From Mesonia sp. HuA40 (GTDB taxonomy: Bacteria; Bacteroidota; Bacteroidia; Flavobacteriales; Flavobacteriaceae): a stretch of DNA of 64,000 nucleotides. Of this stretch, positions 28,439-37,865 are shown in pieces. The notes under the pieces were generated by a model. The model was not told the origin of the DNA, ran no database searches, and worked only from the letters and a program-made list of their open reading frames with translations. The stretch lies in NCBI RefSeq assembly GCF_008017835.1, contig NZ_VRLT01000021.1:124001-188000 (forward strand), in the 5' to 3' direction. Each line of letters begins with the position of its first letter. The first letter of the stretch is position 1. The position numbers were made by a program, and so were the translations under genes.

Positions 28439-31400
28439 ATGAAAAAAATTACCTTTTTAGCTTTACTAACTATCTTGTTTAGTTGGCATGGCTATGCACA
28501 ATTCGGATGTGGATCTGGTGTGGTCATTTCAGCTGGCTATACCGCATCTAACATTACAACTCCCGGTACGGGAGGCCCAGAAGCTTGGGTTACCGGCTCG
28601 ACGCCCACTAATAACTATTTAAATGATGATGTCTACCTATTTGAATATACCGCAGGGGCCACGGCAGAGCAAATTACTATGACCATATTTACACGTAATG
28701 CTTGGAATGGTGTAACCATTTATGATACTTGCACCGGCACAACCCTTTCGGGTGAATTGGATAGAGCTACAACTAGCTCAGGCAATGTTAGTAATACGGT
28801 AACAGCAGCAGTTGCCGCTAATTCTACCGTATATATTGCTGTGGGGCAATGGGGAACACCTAATGATCTAGATTTTGATGTTACCAGTTTTACTGTTCAA
28901 TCTTGTGTAGCACCAACTGCTTTAGCAGCAAATAACATTACAACTAATTCGGCAGATCTAACTTGGACAGCCGTTGGTAGCGAAACTGCCTGGAATATTG
29001 AGCTGGTTACCGCAGGTACAACACCCACTGGTACACCTACCGCAACAGGAGTAAGCAATCCGTATGCGGCGACCAACTTAAATTCTGGTACCGATTATGA
29101 ATTTTATGTTCAAGCGGTTTGTGGTTCAGATACAAGTACTTGGGAAGGTCCGTTTGCATTTAGCACATCTTGTGTGACTGCTAGTGTACCTTATTTAGAA
29201 GATTTTAACGGAACTTCCTTTGCGCCAAACTGTTGGGCAGTAGCAGGTTCTGGAGACCCTACAACCGGTCCTAGTGGCTTGGGTTCAAGCTCTTGGCTAT
29301 CTGATGAATTTAGGAATGATTTAGCCGCTTCAACCGCAGCTCAGATAAATCTTTTCTCAGATAATAAAGAAGAGTGGTTAATCTCTCCATTAATTGATTT
29401 AGGTCCTACGGGCGGTTACTCTTTAACTTATGATGTTGCCGAAACTGACTTTGCTAACTCAGGGCTAAATGAAGATGGAGGAATGGCCACTACCGATGAT
29501 GAGGTTCAAGTTCTAATAACTACAGATAATGGAGCTACTTGGACGAACCTAAAGACTTACGATGCCAACAATACTGCACCTAACGCAGGAATAAAAGAAT
29601 ATATTGATTTGGCGGCCTATACCGGTGTGGTTCAATTTGCTTTCTGGGCAAGTGAAGGTACGATCAATGATACAGCCGATTATGATTTTCATATAGATAA
29701 TGTAGAAGTGGTTGTGACACCTAACTGTTTAGCACCTACTGCTTTTAGTGTTGCTAATATTACGGCTAATTCAGCAGAGCTTTCTTGGACTGCTGGTGGT
29801 AGTGAAACCGCTTGGAATATAGAAATTGTACCGGCAGGTACTGCGCCTACAGGAACGCCAACCGCTATAGGTGTTACCAACCCTTATACCGCTACCAACT
29901 TGACGCCAAATACAGGTTATGATGTATACGTGCAAGCAGATTGCGGCTCAGGAGCTTTGAGTACTTGGGTAGGACCACAAAATTTCACCACTCTATGCGC
30001 AGCTTTAATGGCTCCTTATACAGAGTCATTTGCATCGACAAGTATACCAGCTTGTTGGAGCCAAAGCGCAATTGCAGGAGACGGATGGTATTTTGATTCT
30101 AGTTTTACGTGGAATACTACTGGATGTTCAGCCACTCCAACAGATCATTCAGGTGCTAGTGGTAGCTATGCTTCTATTGACTTCTCTTCAACAGATACTG
30201 AAGTGGTATTAGAAATGCCTGTGATAGATGTAAGTGGTTTGACGGTTCCAGCATTAAAATTCTACACTTTTTTATGTACTACAGATTATAGTCCCGTAAA
30301 TGAATTATATGTAGAAGCATTTGACGGTACCAATTGGAATCAAATCGGTTTAATTAATACCGGCAGTGCTGCTTGGGAAGAGCAAATCATTGGATTAGGT
30401 TCTGCGGTAGTAGGTAACTTGGTTACTTTACGTTTCCGTGCAGAATCTGGAGGCTCAACGCTCGATTACTATGGCGATTTAGCCTTAGATGATGTGAGTG
30501 TTGAAGAAGCGCCAGCTTGTTTATATCCTTCAACTTTAGATGCTAGTAACATTACGAATAATACAGCAGATCTTTCTTGGGTCGCTGGAGGAACCGAAAC
30601 AGCTTGGAATGTAGAAATAGTTACTACTGGTACAACACCAACAGGAACACCAACGGCAACTGCAGTTTCAAATCCGTATACGGCGACTAACCTTGCATCA
30701 AATACTACTTATGATTATTACGTGCAAGCCAATTGTGGTACAGACGGAAATAGTAGTTGGGTAGGCCCATTTACTTTCACTACAGCCTGTGATGCGTTTA
30801 CGCTTCCAGTAGTAGAGAATTTTGACGCGGCCTCTGTAGGTTCATCTTCTAACCCTACTAATGCAGACTGTTGGTCTTTTATTGCATCAGGAGCAGGTTA
30901 TGGATATGTGAGTACAGTCAGTGACAACTCTGCACCGCATTCTTTCCGTATATTTAATTCTAGCGACACAACAGGAGACTATATTTTAGTAAGTCCAGAA
31001 ATCACGGGCTTAGGTACAGGTAATAACCGTGTAGTATTTGGTATGGATTCATCCTTAGGACAAGATTTAATTGTAGGAACAATGTCTGATGTGTCTGATG
31101 CAACCACCTTTACTCCAATACAAACAGTTACAGATCCTGATGGTAATTATAATGTTTACACTGTTTATATACCTGCAGGAACCGATTCATATTTAGCCTT
31201 TAAACATGGGCAAAATGGAACTTCTGACAGTTATTATTTAGATGATATTACAATTGAAGTTAATCCACCTTGTATAGAACCTGTTGATATTGTATTAAAC
31301 TATGTTACCGATTCTATGGCTGATTTAAGTTGGTCACAGCCAGCAGGAACAGCTAGTGGTTATAATGTAGAGATAGTTACGGCTGGTACTACACCAACAG

Positions 31401-32887
31401 GTGTTCCAACCGGAACGAGTGTTTCTACTAACTACTCGGCTACCAACCTAATGGATGATACCGCTTATGATTTCTATGTTCAGGCTGATTGTGGTACAGA
31501 CGGTACCAGTGTTTGGATAGGTCCATTAAATTTTACCACTAATTGTACTGCGGTTACCGCTCCTTGGTTAGATGATGTTGAAGCATTTACCCCTACCACT
31601 AGTTTTAATGGTGATTTATGCTGGCAAACGACTAGCACAAGTTCTTGGGATTGGAATATTGATGGATTAGATAGTACTCCATCTTCAGACACGGGCCCTG
31701 CAGGAGCTTTCAGTGGAAGTAATTATTTCTATACAGAGGCAACAGGTGGGACCCCAGGAGATGTAACCGAGCTAATTACGCCTTTAGTAGACATAGGAAA
31801 TAACATAGCCAGTTTAGAATTCTATTACTTTATGTATGGTGCCGATATGGGAGATCTTTATATTGATGTTTTTGATGGAACTGCTTGGGTAAATGGAGTA
31901 GATTCAATAATAGGTCAGCAGCAAACTGCAGAGACAGACCCTTGGGCACTTAAAACCGTAGATTTATCAGCTTATTCAGGAGCCATCAAAGTGAGGTTTA
32001 GAGCTATTCGCGGTATTGATTTTGAAAGTGATATCGCTATAGATGATATTGCCATAAATGTTACAGCACCTCCGTGTGTAGATCCTTCTGCGCTAATGGT
32101 AAGCAATTTGAGCGACACTACTGCCGATGTTTCTTGGACAGCAGGTGGTACAGAAACCGAATGGGAGATCGAGTACGGTGCAGCCGGATTCACTCAAGGT
32201 AGTGGAACCTTTGTAAGTGATAACGACGGTACTTTAGGTGAAACTTTAACAGGATTAACTGCAAGTACGTCTTATGATGTATATGTACGTGCTATTTGTA
32301 GTGTAGGCAATGAGAGCGCTTGGGTAGGACCAGTAAACTTCACTACTTTAGCAGCTCCTTGCGTAGATCCTTCAAACATAAGCGTAGCTAATATTACTAA
32401 TACTACGGCTGATGTCACTTGGACAGAAAATGGCAGTGCGACTACTTGGGAAATTGAATACGGTACTAGCGGTTTCACTCCAGGTACAGGTACAATTGTC
32501 TTAGATAATGATGGCACTTTAGGTGAAACCATAACGGGATTAACAAAAGACACGAATTATGATGTTTATGTTACCGCGTTATGCGCAGGAAATACAAGTA
32601 GTCAAGTAGGTCCAGTAAGCTTCAAAACAGATAATTTGGGAGTTTATGATAATGTTTTCCAAGCATTTGAGTATTATCCAAACCCAACTCAATCTGTGTT
32701 GAACTTAAAAGCAAACAATTCTATTCAAAATGCTACAATCTTTAATTTGATTGGTCAGCGTGTAATAGAGGTGAATCCGAATCAACTGAGCACAGAAATT
32801 AACTTAGGTGATTTACCAACAGGTGCTTACTTAATGCAAGTGAAAATTAATGATAGTCTAAAAACTTTTAGAATAATTAAAGAGTAA
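28439..32887 (+). CDS. Large secreted FN3-repeat protein with type IX C-terminal sorting domain
   Basis: The 1482-residue exported protein has a signal peptide ending at about residue 21 (WHGYAQ) and an N-terminal beta domain (about 25-150). FN3-type modules then start near 156, 430, 694, 945, 1213 and 1308, each opening with C-x-x-P and ending Y-V-(Q/R)-A-x-C. The gaps after modules 1-4 are filled with MAM/choice-of-anchor-J-like jelly-roll segments (for example DNKEEWLISPLIDLG, VLEMPVIDVSGL, LDDVSVEEAP). The last 80 residues, from FEYYPNPTQSVLNLK to KINDSLKTFRIIKE, form a T9SS type A sorting domain. It probably acts as a surface adhesin or glycan binder; no catalytic motif is seen. Confidence 0.88.
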   Translation: MKKITFLALLTILFSWHGYAQFGCGSGVVISAGYTASNITTPGTGGPEAWVTGSTPTNNYLNDDVYLFEYTAGATAEQITMTIFTRNAWNGVTIYDTCTGTTLSGELDRATTSSGNVSNTVTAAVAANSTVYIAVGQWGTPNDLDFDVTSFTVQSCVAPTALAANNITTNSADLTWTAVGSETAWNIELVTAGTTPTGTPTATGVSNPYAATNLNSGTDYEFYVQAVCGSDTSTWEGPFAFSTSCVTASVPYLEDFNGTSFAPNCWAVAGSGDPTTGPSGLGSSSWLSDEFRNDLAASTAAQINLFSDNKEEWLISPLIDLGPTGGYSLTYDVAETDFANSGLNEDGGMATTDDEVQVLITTDNGATWTNLKTYDANNTAPNAGIKEYIDLAAYTGVVQFAFWASEGTINDTADYDFHIDNVEVVVTPNCLAPTAFSVANITANSAELSWTAGGSETAWNIEIVPAGTAPTGTPTAIGVTNPYTATNLTPNTGYDVYVQADCGSGALSTWVGPQNFTTLCAALMAPYTESFASTSIPACWSQSAIAGDGWYFDSSFTWNTTGCSATPTDHSGASGSYASIDFSSTDTEVVLEMPVIDVSGLTVPALKFYTFLCTTDYSPVNELYVEAFDGTNWNQIGLINTGSAAWEEQIIGLGSAVVGNLVTLRFRAESGGSTLDYYGDLALDDVSVEEAPACLYPSTLDASNITNNTADLSWVAGGTETAWNVEIVTTGTTPTGTPTATAVSNPYTATNLASNTTYDYYVQANCGTDGNSSWVGPFTFTTACDAFTLPVVENFDAASVGSSSNPTNADCWSFIASGAGYGYVSTVSDNSAPHSFRIFNSSDTTGDYILVSPEITGLGTGNNRVVFGMDSSLGQDLIVGTMSDVSDATTFTPIQTVTDPDGNYNVYTVYIPAGTDSYLAFKHGQNGTSDSYYLDDITIEVNPPCIEPVDIVLNYVTDSMADLSWSQPAGTASGYNVEIVTAGTTPTGVPTGTSVSTNYSATNLMDDTAYDFYVQADCGTDGTSVWIGPLNFTTNCTAVTAPWLDDVEAFTPTTSFNGDLCWQTTSTSSWDWNIDGLDSTPSSDTGPAGAFSGSNYFYTEATGGTPGDVTELITPLVDIGNNIASLEFYYFMYGADMGDLYIDVFDGTAWVNGVDSIIGQQQTAETDPWALKTVDLSAYSGAIKVRFRAIRGIDFESDIAIDDIAINVTAPPCVDPSALMVSNLSDTTADVSWTAGGTETEWEIEYGAAGFTQGSGTFVSDNDGTLGETLTGLTASTSYDVYVRAICSVGNESAWVGPVNFTTLAAPCVDPSNISVANITNTTADVTWTENGSATTWEIEYGTSGFTPGTGTIVLDNDGTLGETITGLTKDTNYDVYVTALCAGNTSSQVGPVSFKTDNLGVYDNVFQAFEYYPNPTQSVLNLKANNSIQNATIFNLIGQRVIEVNPNQLSTEINLGDLPTGAYLMQVKINDSLKTFRIIKE

Positions 32888-32908
32888 AAACCTGATATTT
32901 GTTATATA

Positions 32909-32944
32909 AACCCTTTAAGGTGAAATCCTTAAGGGGTTTTTTTG
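32909..32944 (+). terminator. Intrinsic terminator after first FN3 protein gene
   Basis: AACCCTTTAAGG pairs with CCTTAAGGGGTT over TGAAAT and is followed by a T run. Confidence 0.9.
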
Positions 32945-33014
32945 TATATTTAACGAATAAAGCACCTTTTAATCTGAAAATTTAATAAATCCCAACTAGA
33001 TTTAAAATTATAAG

Positions 33015-33022
33015 TAGTTTTG
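33015..33022 (+). promoter_or_regulatory. Possible -7 promoter element for second FN3 protein gene
   Basis: TAGTTTTG fits TAnnTTTG, 53 bp before the start codon. A second near-match (TATACTTTG at 33051-33059) lies closer and has a TTTG 21 bp upstream. Which one is used cannot be decided from sequence. Confidence 0.35.
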
Positions 33023-33075
33023 CCTTTTGTTCTGTTTTATTTGGAAGAATTATACTTTGAATAAATACCATTAAT

Positions 33076-35151
33076 ATGAAGCACCTTTATTTAACCTTCT
33101 TCTTGTTTTTCGGGTTGCTCACGCCCTTATTCGGTCAGATTAATGTGAGCCAAAATTTTGATTCAAGCTCTAATTATACCAACGGTTGGTATGATGATGG
33201 ATCCTTCATTATTTCTAGTACAGGAGCCTGTTCAGGAAATAGCGTTAGAGATAATTTATGGTACGATACCCCATCTTCAACCGGTAGTGTCCAGGGTAAA
33301 TTATACTCTCCTATGGTATTAGGTATCTCTAGCGGTACGCCTATGCAAGTTAATTTTGATTACAAAATTGTAAATTATAGAGCCAATGGCGCTCCCAATA
33401 CGGCTACACCTCCCGGTTGGGGAAATTTAAAAGTTGAATTCACCACCGACCAAGGACAAACTTGGAATCCTGTTATTACTATCGACGATACCAATCACGT
33501 GACCAGCGTTTCTTGCACAACAATTAACCAAACCATACCTGCAAACGAATTACCACACGGAGCAGATTTTCAACTGCGGTTCACTTCCAATTGGCTGTCA
33601 GGAGACTTTTTCGTTTATTTAGATAATATTTCGGCTGTTCAAAATTACAACAGTCTTCCAGCTTGTGATGTGAATTTGATATCGCCTGCCAATGGTTCTG
33701 TTAATGCATCAAATAACGGTATTTTAGTATGGGATAATGCCACAGGTTCGCATTCTAATGAATTAAGCGTAGGTACCGCACCTGGTGCAAGTGATGTGCT
33801 AGTTCCAACACTTTTACCAAATGGAGTAAACACCTATAATTTGGGCACCCTAGCTCAGAGTACTACCTACTATGTTCGAATAAATCCAATTAATGAAATA
33901 GGAACGCAAATCTGTAATGAATTTCAGTTTACTACTGATGGTCCTCCATTAAACGATCCTTGTTCGGGAGCTTTTGTGGTAAATAGTTTTCCTTACAACA
34001 TCATCCAAGATGCTTCACAAGCAACAAATAATAACGGTTTTATTTCGGCTTGTGCATCGGGAATGAATGATGGGGTGTGGTATACCTTTGTAGGCGATGG
34101 AAATCAAATAACAATCGATGTTGAGGAATCAGGAAATTGGGCAGGCGCACTTGGGTTGTATACCGGTAATTGTACTAATTTGAACTGTATCGACTTTTCG
34201 GATGTGGGTAGTACAGAGCAAATCGTATTCAATAGTCTTGCCGGAATAACTTATTACATCAATATAGGAGGTAATTCAGGAACCAATGATATACCAGAAG
34301 GGGTTTTTGATCTGAGCATAACCTCAGAGCCCTCATGTCCTGCACCTTCTAATATTAGCATTTCGGCTATTACCGACAACGCAAGCCAAATTAATTGGGT
34401 TGAAAATGGATCGGCTACCAGTTGGGAAATTCAATACGGTTTAGCTGGTTTTACATTGGGCAGTGGATCACTTTTTACAGATAATGATGCCACCCCTAAC
34501 GAAGTGATTACAGGCTTAACAGCTAATACTAGTTATGATATATATGTGCGTGCGCTTTGCGGGACAAACGATGAAAGTGTTTGGATGGGACCGGTAAACT
34601 TTCAAACCACCAATAGTCCATGTTCTGCCCCCTCAAATATTATAATAACTAATGTAACTAAAAATTCGGCCGCTATAGATTGGCAAGAAAACGGTTCAGC
34701 CACGGCTTGGCAAGTGGTTTATGGTGTTCAAGGCTTTGATCCAACCCAAGATGGAATTTCAATCTTCGACAACGACGGTGTAAAAGGTTTAAGTGTTCAA
34801 GGTTTGCAACCCAATACAACTTATGATGTATATGTCTTTGCGGTATGCAACAACGATTTAAGCGATTTATTTGGCCCTACTAGTTTTACTACACAAGTCT
34901 TAAGTGCCAAAGATGAAACACCAGTCAATTTAGAAATATATCCTAATCCTGTGAAAGATATAGTTTTTATGAAATCCACTTATACCATAGATAAGGTGAA
35001 GTTATATAATTTAAGAGGTCAACTTATTTTGGATAGGCCAGTCCAAGCTTTAAAAGCAAAGATAAATTTAGGACATTTAAACACGGGAGTATATATGTTT
35101 CAAATTGAAATAAACGGAACCACCCAAATTAAAAAATTGGTTATACAATAA
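33076..35151 (+). CDS. Secreted FN3-repeat protein with type IX C-terminal sorting domain
   Basis: The 691-residue protein has a signal peptide (LFFGLLTPLFGQ, cleavage at about 21) and an N-terminal MAM/jelly-roll-like domain (about 22-195, with NFDYKIVNYR and DFQLRFTSNWLSGDFFVYLDN). It continues with an Ig/FN3-like segment (about 200-285), a PPC-like segment (about 290-415, NDGVWYTFVGDGNQITIDVEE), two FN3 modules starting at 421 and 516, and a T9SS type A sorting domain (LEIYPNPVKD to QIKKLVIQ, about 615-691). Its FN3 modules resemble modules 5-6 of the upstream 1482-residue protein, suggesting shared ancestry. It is probably surface exposed or released. Confidence 0.87.
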   Translation: MKHLYLTFFLFFGLLTPLFGQINVSQNFDSSSNYTNGWYDDGSFIISSTGACSGNSVRDNLWYDTPSSTGSVQGKLYSPMVLGISSGTPMQVNFDYKIVNYRANGAPNTATPPGWGNLKVEFTTDQGQTWNPVITIDDTNHVTSVSCTTINQTIPANELPHGADFQLRFTSNWLSGDFFVYLDNISAVQNYNSLPACDVNLISPANGSVNASNNGILVWDNATGSHSNELSVGTAPGASDVLVPTLLPNGVNTYNLGTLAQSTTYYVRINPINEIGTQICNEFQFTTDGPPLNDPCSGAFVVNSFPYNIIQDASQATNNNGFISACASGMNDGVWYTFVGDGNQITIDVEESGNWAGALGLYTGNCTNLNCIDFSDVGSTEQIVFNSLAGITYYINIGGNSGTNDIPEGVFDLSITSEPSCPAPSNISISAITDNASQINWVENGSATSWEIQYGLAGFTLGSGSLFTDNDATPNEVITGLTANTSYDIYVRALCGTNDESVWMGPVNFQTTNSPCSAPSNIIITNVTKNSAAIDWQENGSATAWQVVYGVQGFDPTQDGISIFDNDGVKGLSVQGLQPNTTYDVYVFAVCNNDLSDLFGPTSFTTQVLSAKDETPVNLEIYPNPVKDIVFMKSTYTIDKVKLYNLRGQLILDRPVQALKAKINLGHLNTGVYMFQIEINGTTQIKKLVIQ

Positions 35152-35196
35152 GGTTTTAGATAAGATAACTCAAAATAATACTTAGCCATAAGCGCT

Positions 35197-35235
35197 AAAA
35201 ACCCTACCTTTAAACTTTTATTGGTAGGGTTTTTA
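35197..35235 (+). terminator. Intrinsic terminator after second FN3 protein gene
   Basis: AAACCCTACC pairs with GGTAGGGTTT over a 15-nt AT loop and is followed by T residues. Confidence 0.85.
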
Positions 35236-35251
35236 CTTGAAATTGATTTTT

Positions 35252-36256
35252 ATGGAAATAAAGTATTCATTTATTATACCGGTGTATAACCGTCCCCAAG
35301 AAATAGAAGAACTCTTGCGATCCTTCCTGGCAATGAAAAAAGCAGTTTGTTACGAGATTATTATTGTAGAGGATGGCTCTACCATAAGCAGTGAAGATGT
35401 GGTTTCAAAGTATAAAAACCAACTTAGCATACAATACTTTAAAAAAGAAAACTCGGGGCCAGGAGACAGTAGAAATTACGGCATGACACGAGCTAGATCG
35501 TCTTATTTCATTATTTTAGACAGTGATGTGATACTGCCCACTCATTATTTGCAAGCGGTTGATAAGCAATTGGCATCTCATCCACTTGATTGTTTTGGGG
35601 GTCCAGATGCCGCACTAGCAAGTTTTACCCCTTTGCAAAAAGCCATAAACTATACTATGACTTCTATGTTAACTACTGGAGGTATTCGAGGTAAAAATAA
35701 ATCCGTAAAGGCTTATGAGCCGCGCAGTTTTAATATGGGCTTATCTAAAATTGCTTTTGAAAACACCGGAGGCTTTGGTCGCATACATCCAGGAGAAGAC
35801 CCAGATTTAGTACTGCGTTTAAAAAAACAAGGTTTTAGCATTGGTTTTATTGAAGAAGCTTTTGTTTACCATAAAAGGCGAATAAGTTGGTCTAAATTTT
35901 ATACTCAAGTGAATAAATTCGGTAAGGTGCGCCCTATTCTCAACCAATGGCATCCCAAATCAAAAAATATAGCCTTTTGGTTTCCTAGTTTTTTTATAGC
36001 AGCATCATTATTAAGTTTAATTTTGACACTAGCAGGTCTATATGTTCCAATAGTGTTGTTGGGATTTTATTTACTGATTTTATTTCTGCATGCGAGTTTT
36101 CTTGAAAAGAGTGTGCGCGTAGGGACTTATGTTTTATGTGCAGTATTTATACAGTTTTACGGATACGGTTTAGGATTTTTAGAGGCAAGCTTTCTTTTAA
36201 AAAACAAAAGTAAAACTCCAGAACAACTTTTCCCTAATTTATTTTTCAACTCATGA
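35252..36256 (+). CDS. Family 2 glycosyltransferase, membrane-anchored
   Basis: The 334-residue protein is read from ATG at 35252; an in-frame TTG 15 bp upstream is less likely. The A-domain shows YSFIIPVYNRPQEIEELL, IIVEDGST and the metal site ILDSDVILPTHYL, then GRIHPGEDPDLVLRLKKQGF. Two or three C-terminal membrane helices (FFIAASLLSLILTLAGLYV and beyond) place it at the inner membrane. It overlaps the YbbR-like gene by 4 bp and so is translationally coupled to YbbR and coaE. The substrate is unknown; it lies away from the LOS locus at 6-12 kb. Confidence 0.85.
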   Translation: MEIKYSFIIPVYNRPQEIEELLRSFLAMKKAVCYEIIIVEDGSTISSEDVVSKYKNQLSIQYFKKENSGPGDSRNYGMTRARSSYFIILDSDVILPTHYLQAVDKQLASHPLDCFGGPDAALASFTPLQKAINYTMTSMLTTGGIRGKNKSVKAYEPRSFNMGLSKIAFENTGGFGRIHPGEDPDLVLRLKKQGFSIGFIEEAFVYHKRRISWSKFYTQVNKFGKVRPILNQWHPKSKNIAFWFPSFFIAASLLSLILTLAGLYVPIVLLGFYLLILFLHASFLEKSVRVGTYVLCAVFIQFYGYGLGFLEASFLLKNKSKTPEQLFPNLFFNS

Positions 36257-37209
36257 AAGGATTTAGTTTTTCGAATAAAAGAAATAGTATATTAAACAAA
36301 AGCAACTTTAAAGCTTTTGCTATTTTCGCTTCATTTTCGTTTTGTACTTGGTTGCTTATTCAGTTTTCAAAAACCTATACTCAAGAGTTTAACTTGAAGG
36401 TTATTTTTGAAAATTTCCCTAAAGATAAATTGGTTGATGAGCGAGAAAAAACAGTCGAAATTAGGGTGCAAACAACGGGTTTTAGGTTGTTTTGGATTGG
36501 TTTTAAGAATCTTAGTCTGCGTCAAGATGCCTCAAATTTACCCGAGGAAAAAAACTACTTGCTATACAATACCCGATACTTCAAAAAAGACATCGCTAAA
36601 GAACTTGGACTAGATATTGATAATGTTGAATTCCTTACCCCTAGCATAAAACTACCTTTTTCGCTTAAAACCATTCGGGAATTACCAATTAATCTACGAA
36701 TTAAAATAGAATATGCTAGAGGTTACGGAGCTTACAACCCTTTGGTTGTTTTTCCTGAAAAAGTAAAAGTAAGTGGGCCCGGCCATCTTTTGAAAGATAT
36801 TGATTATATAAATACCCAAGAACTTAACTTAAAAAATTTAGATAAAACAACGCAAGGTACAGTACAATTAGATAAGCCACATGAAGAAGTAATATTGTAC
36901 AAGGATACTATAACTTACAAGGCTTTCGCCGAAAAATTTACAGAGGGTAGAGTAGAGGTTCCTATAGAAATTATTAATAAACCTCAGAAAGGGGAGCTAA
37001 GTATTTTTCCTAAAAAAATAGAAGTAATTTATCAGGTAAGTTTGCGTAATTTTGATCAGGTTAACACACAAGATTTTCAGGTAATTTGTGATTATGCAAA
37101 AATTGGGGAAAACGATAATTTTATGATTGCCAAACTAAAGCAAAAACCAGAGCAAGTCACGCACGTAAGGCTGAGTTTAAATAAAGTAAATTTTGTGATA
37201 AAAAAATGA
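36253..37209 (+). CDS. YbbR-like domain protein
   Basis: The 318-residue protein has one N-terminal membrane helix (FAIFASFSFCTWLLIQF, about 19-36) and then repeated beta-rich YbbR-like segments, including LVDEREKTVEIRVQTTGFRLFW and PLVVFPEKVKVSGPGHLLKDI. YbbR proteins in firmicutes regulate the diadenylate cyclase CdaA; the role in Bacteroidota is not established. Here it is coupled to GT2 upstream (4-bp overlap) and coaE downstream (4-bp overlap), an arrangement found in flavobacteria. Confidence 0.82.
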   Translation: MKGFSFSNKRNSILNKSNFKAFAIFASFSFCTWLLIQFSKTYTQEFNLKVIFENFPKDKLVDEREKTVEIRVQTTGFRLFWIGFKNLSLRQDASNLPEEKNYLLYNTRYFKKDIAKELGLDIDNVEFLTPSIKLPFSLKTIRELPINLRIKIEYARGYGAYNPLVVFPEKVKVSGPGHLLKDIDYINTQELNLKNLDKTTQGTVQLDKPHEEVILYKDTITYKAFAEKFTEGRVEVPIEIINKPQKGELSIFPKKIEVIYQVSLRNFDQVNTQDFQVICDYAKIGENDNFMIAKLKQKPEQVTHVRLSLNKVNFVIKK

Positions 37210-37796
37210 TGGTAGTAGGATTAACCGGTGGTATTGGCAGTGGTAAAACCACTGTAGCAAGATTTTTTCAAGAATTAGGAGTTCCGCTTTATATCGCAGA
37301 TTTAAAAGCAAAAGACCTTTTACACCAAGATGAACATTTACAAAAAGAAATCATAGCGCTGCTAGGAGAAGAGGCGTTCATCAATGGCAAGTATAATACT
37401 ACCTACGTGAGCAGTCTTGTATTTGCGGACCCCAAACTTCTCAAAAAATTAAATGCCATAATTCATCCTGCCGTCCATGCGGATTTTAAGAAATGGATAT
37501 CAAATCAAAAAGCCCATTATGTCATTTATGAAGCCGCCATTTTATTCGAGCAAAACAGGCAAGATCAAGTAGATTATACGATTTTGGTTACCGCACCACT
37601 CGAAGAGCGAATAAAACGCGTTACGCAACGTGACCAAACCAATCGACAAGCAGTGCTTGATAGAATCAATAAACAATGGAGTGATGAGCGCAAAAAATTG
37701 TTGGCCGATTTGGTCATAGAAAATAAAGTTTTATCGGCTACAAAAACTCGGGTTCAAGAAATTCATAAATACTTGCTAAGCCTAGTAAGTAAGTAG
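37206..37796 (+). CDS. coaE: Dephospho-CoA kinase
   Basis: The 196-residue P-loop kinase phosphorylates the 3'-OH of dephospho-CoA in the last step of CoA synthesis. Walker A is GLTGGIGSGKTTVAR (about 5-19), followed by the substrate-binding YIADLKAKDLL, the INGKYNTTYVS strand, LNAIIHPAVH and the lid RVTQRDQTNRQAVLDRI. It starts by 4-bp overlap with the YbbR-like gene. Confidence 0.95.
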   Translation: MMVVGLTGGIGSGKTTVARFFQELGVPLYIADLKAKDLLHQDEHLQKEIIALLGEEAFINGKYNTTYVSSLVFADPKLLKKLNAIIHPAVHADFKKWISNQKAHYVIYEAAILFEQNRQDQVDYTILVTAPLEERIKRVTQRDQTNRQAVLDRINKQWSDERKKLLADLVIENKVLSATKTRVQEIHKYLLSLVSK

Positions 37797-37865
37797 GTTC
37801 TGACTTGTGTTAACATTTGGTTAAACCATTAAAAAAGTAAATGTTAAAACCTTACTTTTGGAGAC

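Noticed and set aside
31480-32553. Antisense ORFs in the FN3 protein gene
   Set aside because: Valine/proline/serine-rich translations produced by the repetitive FN3 coding sequence on the other strand.
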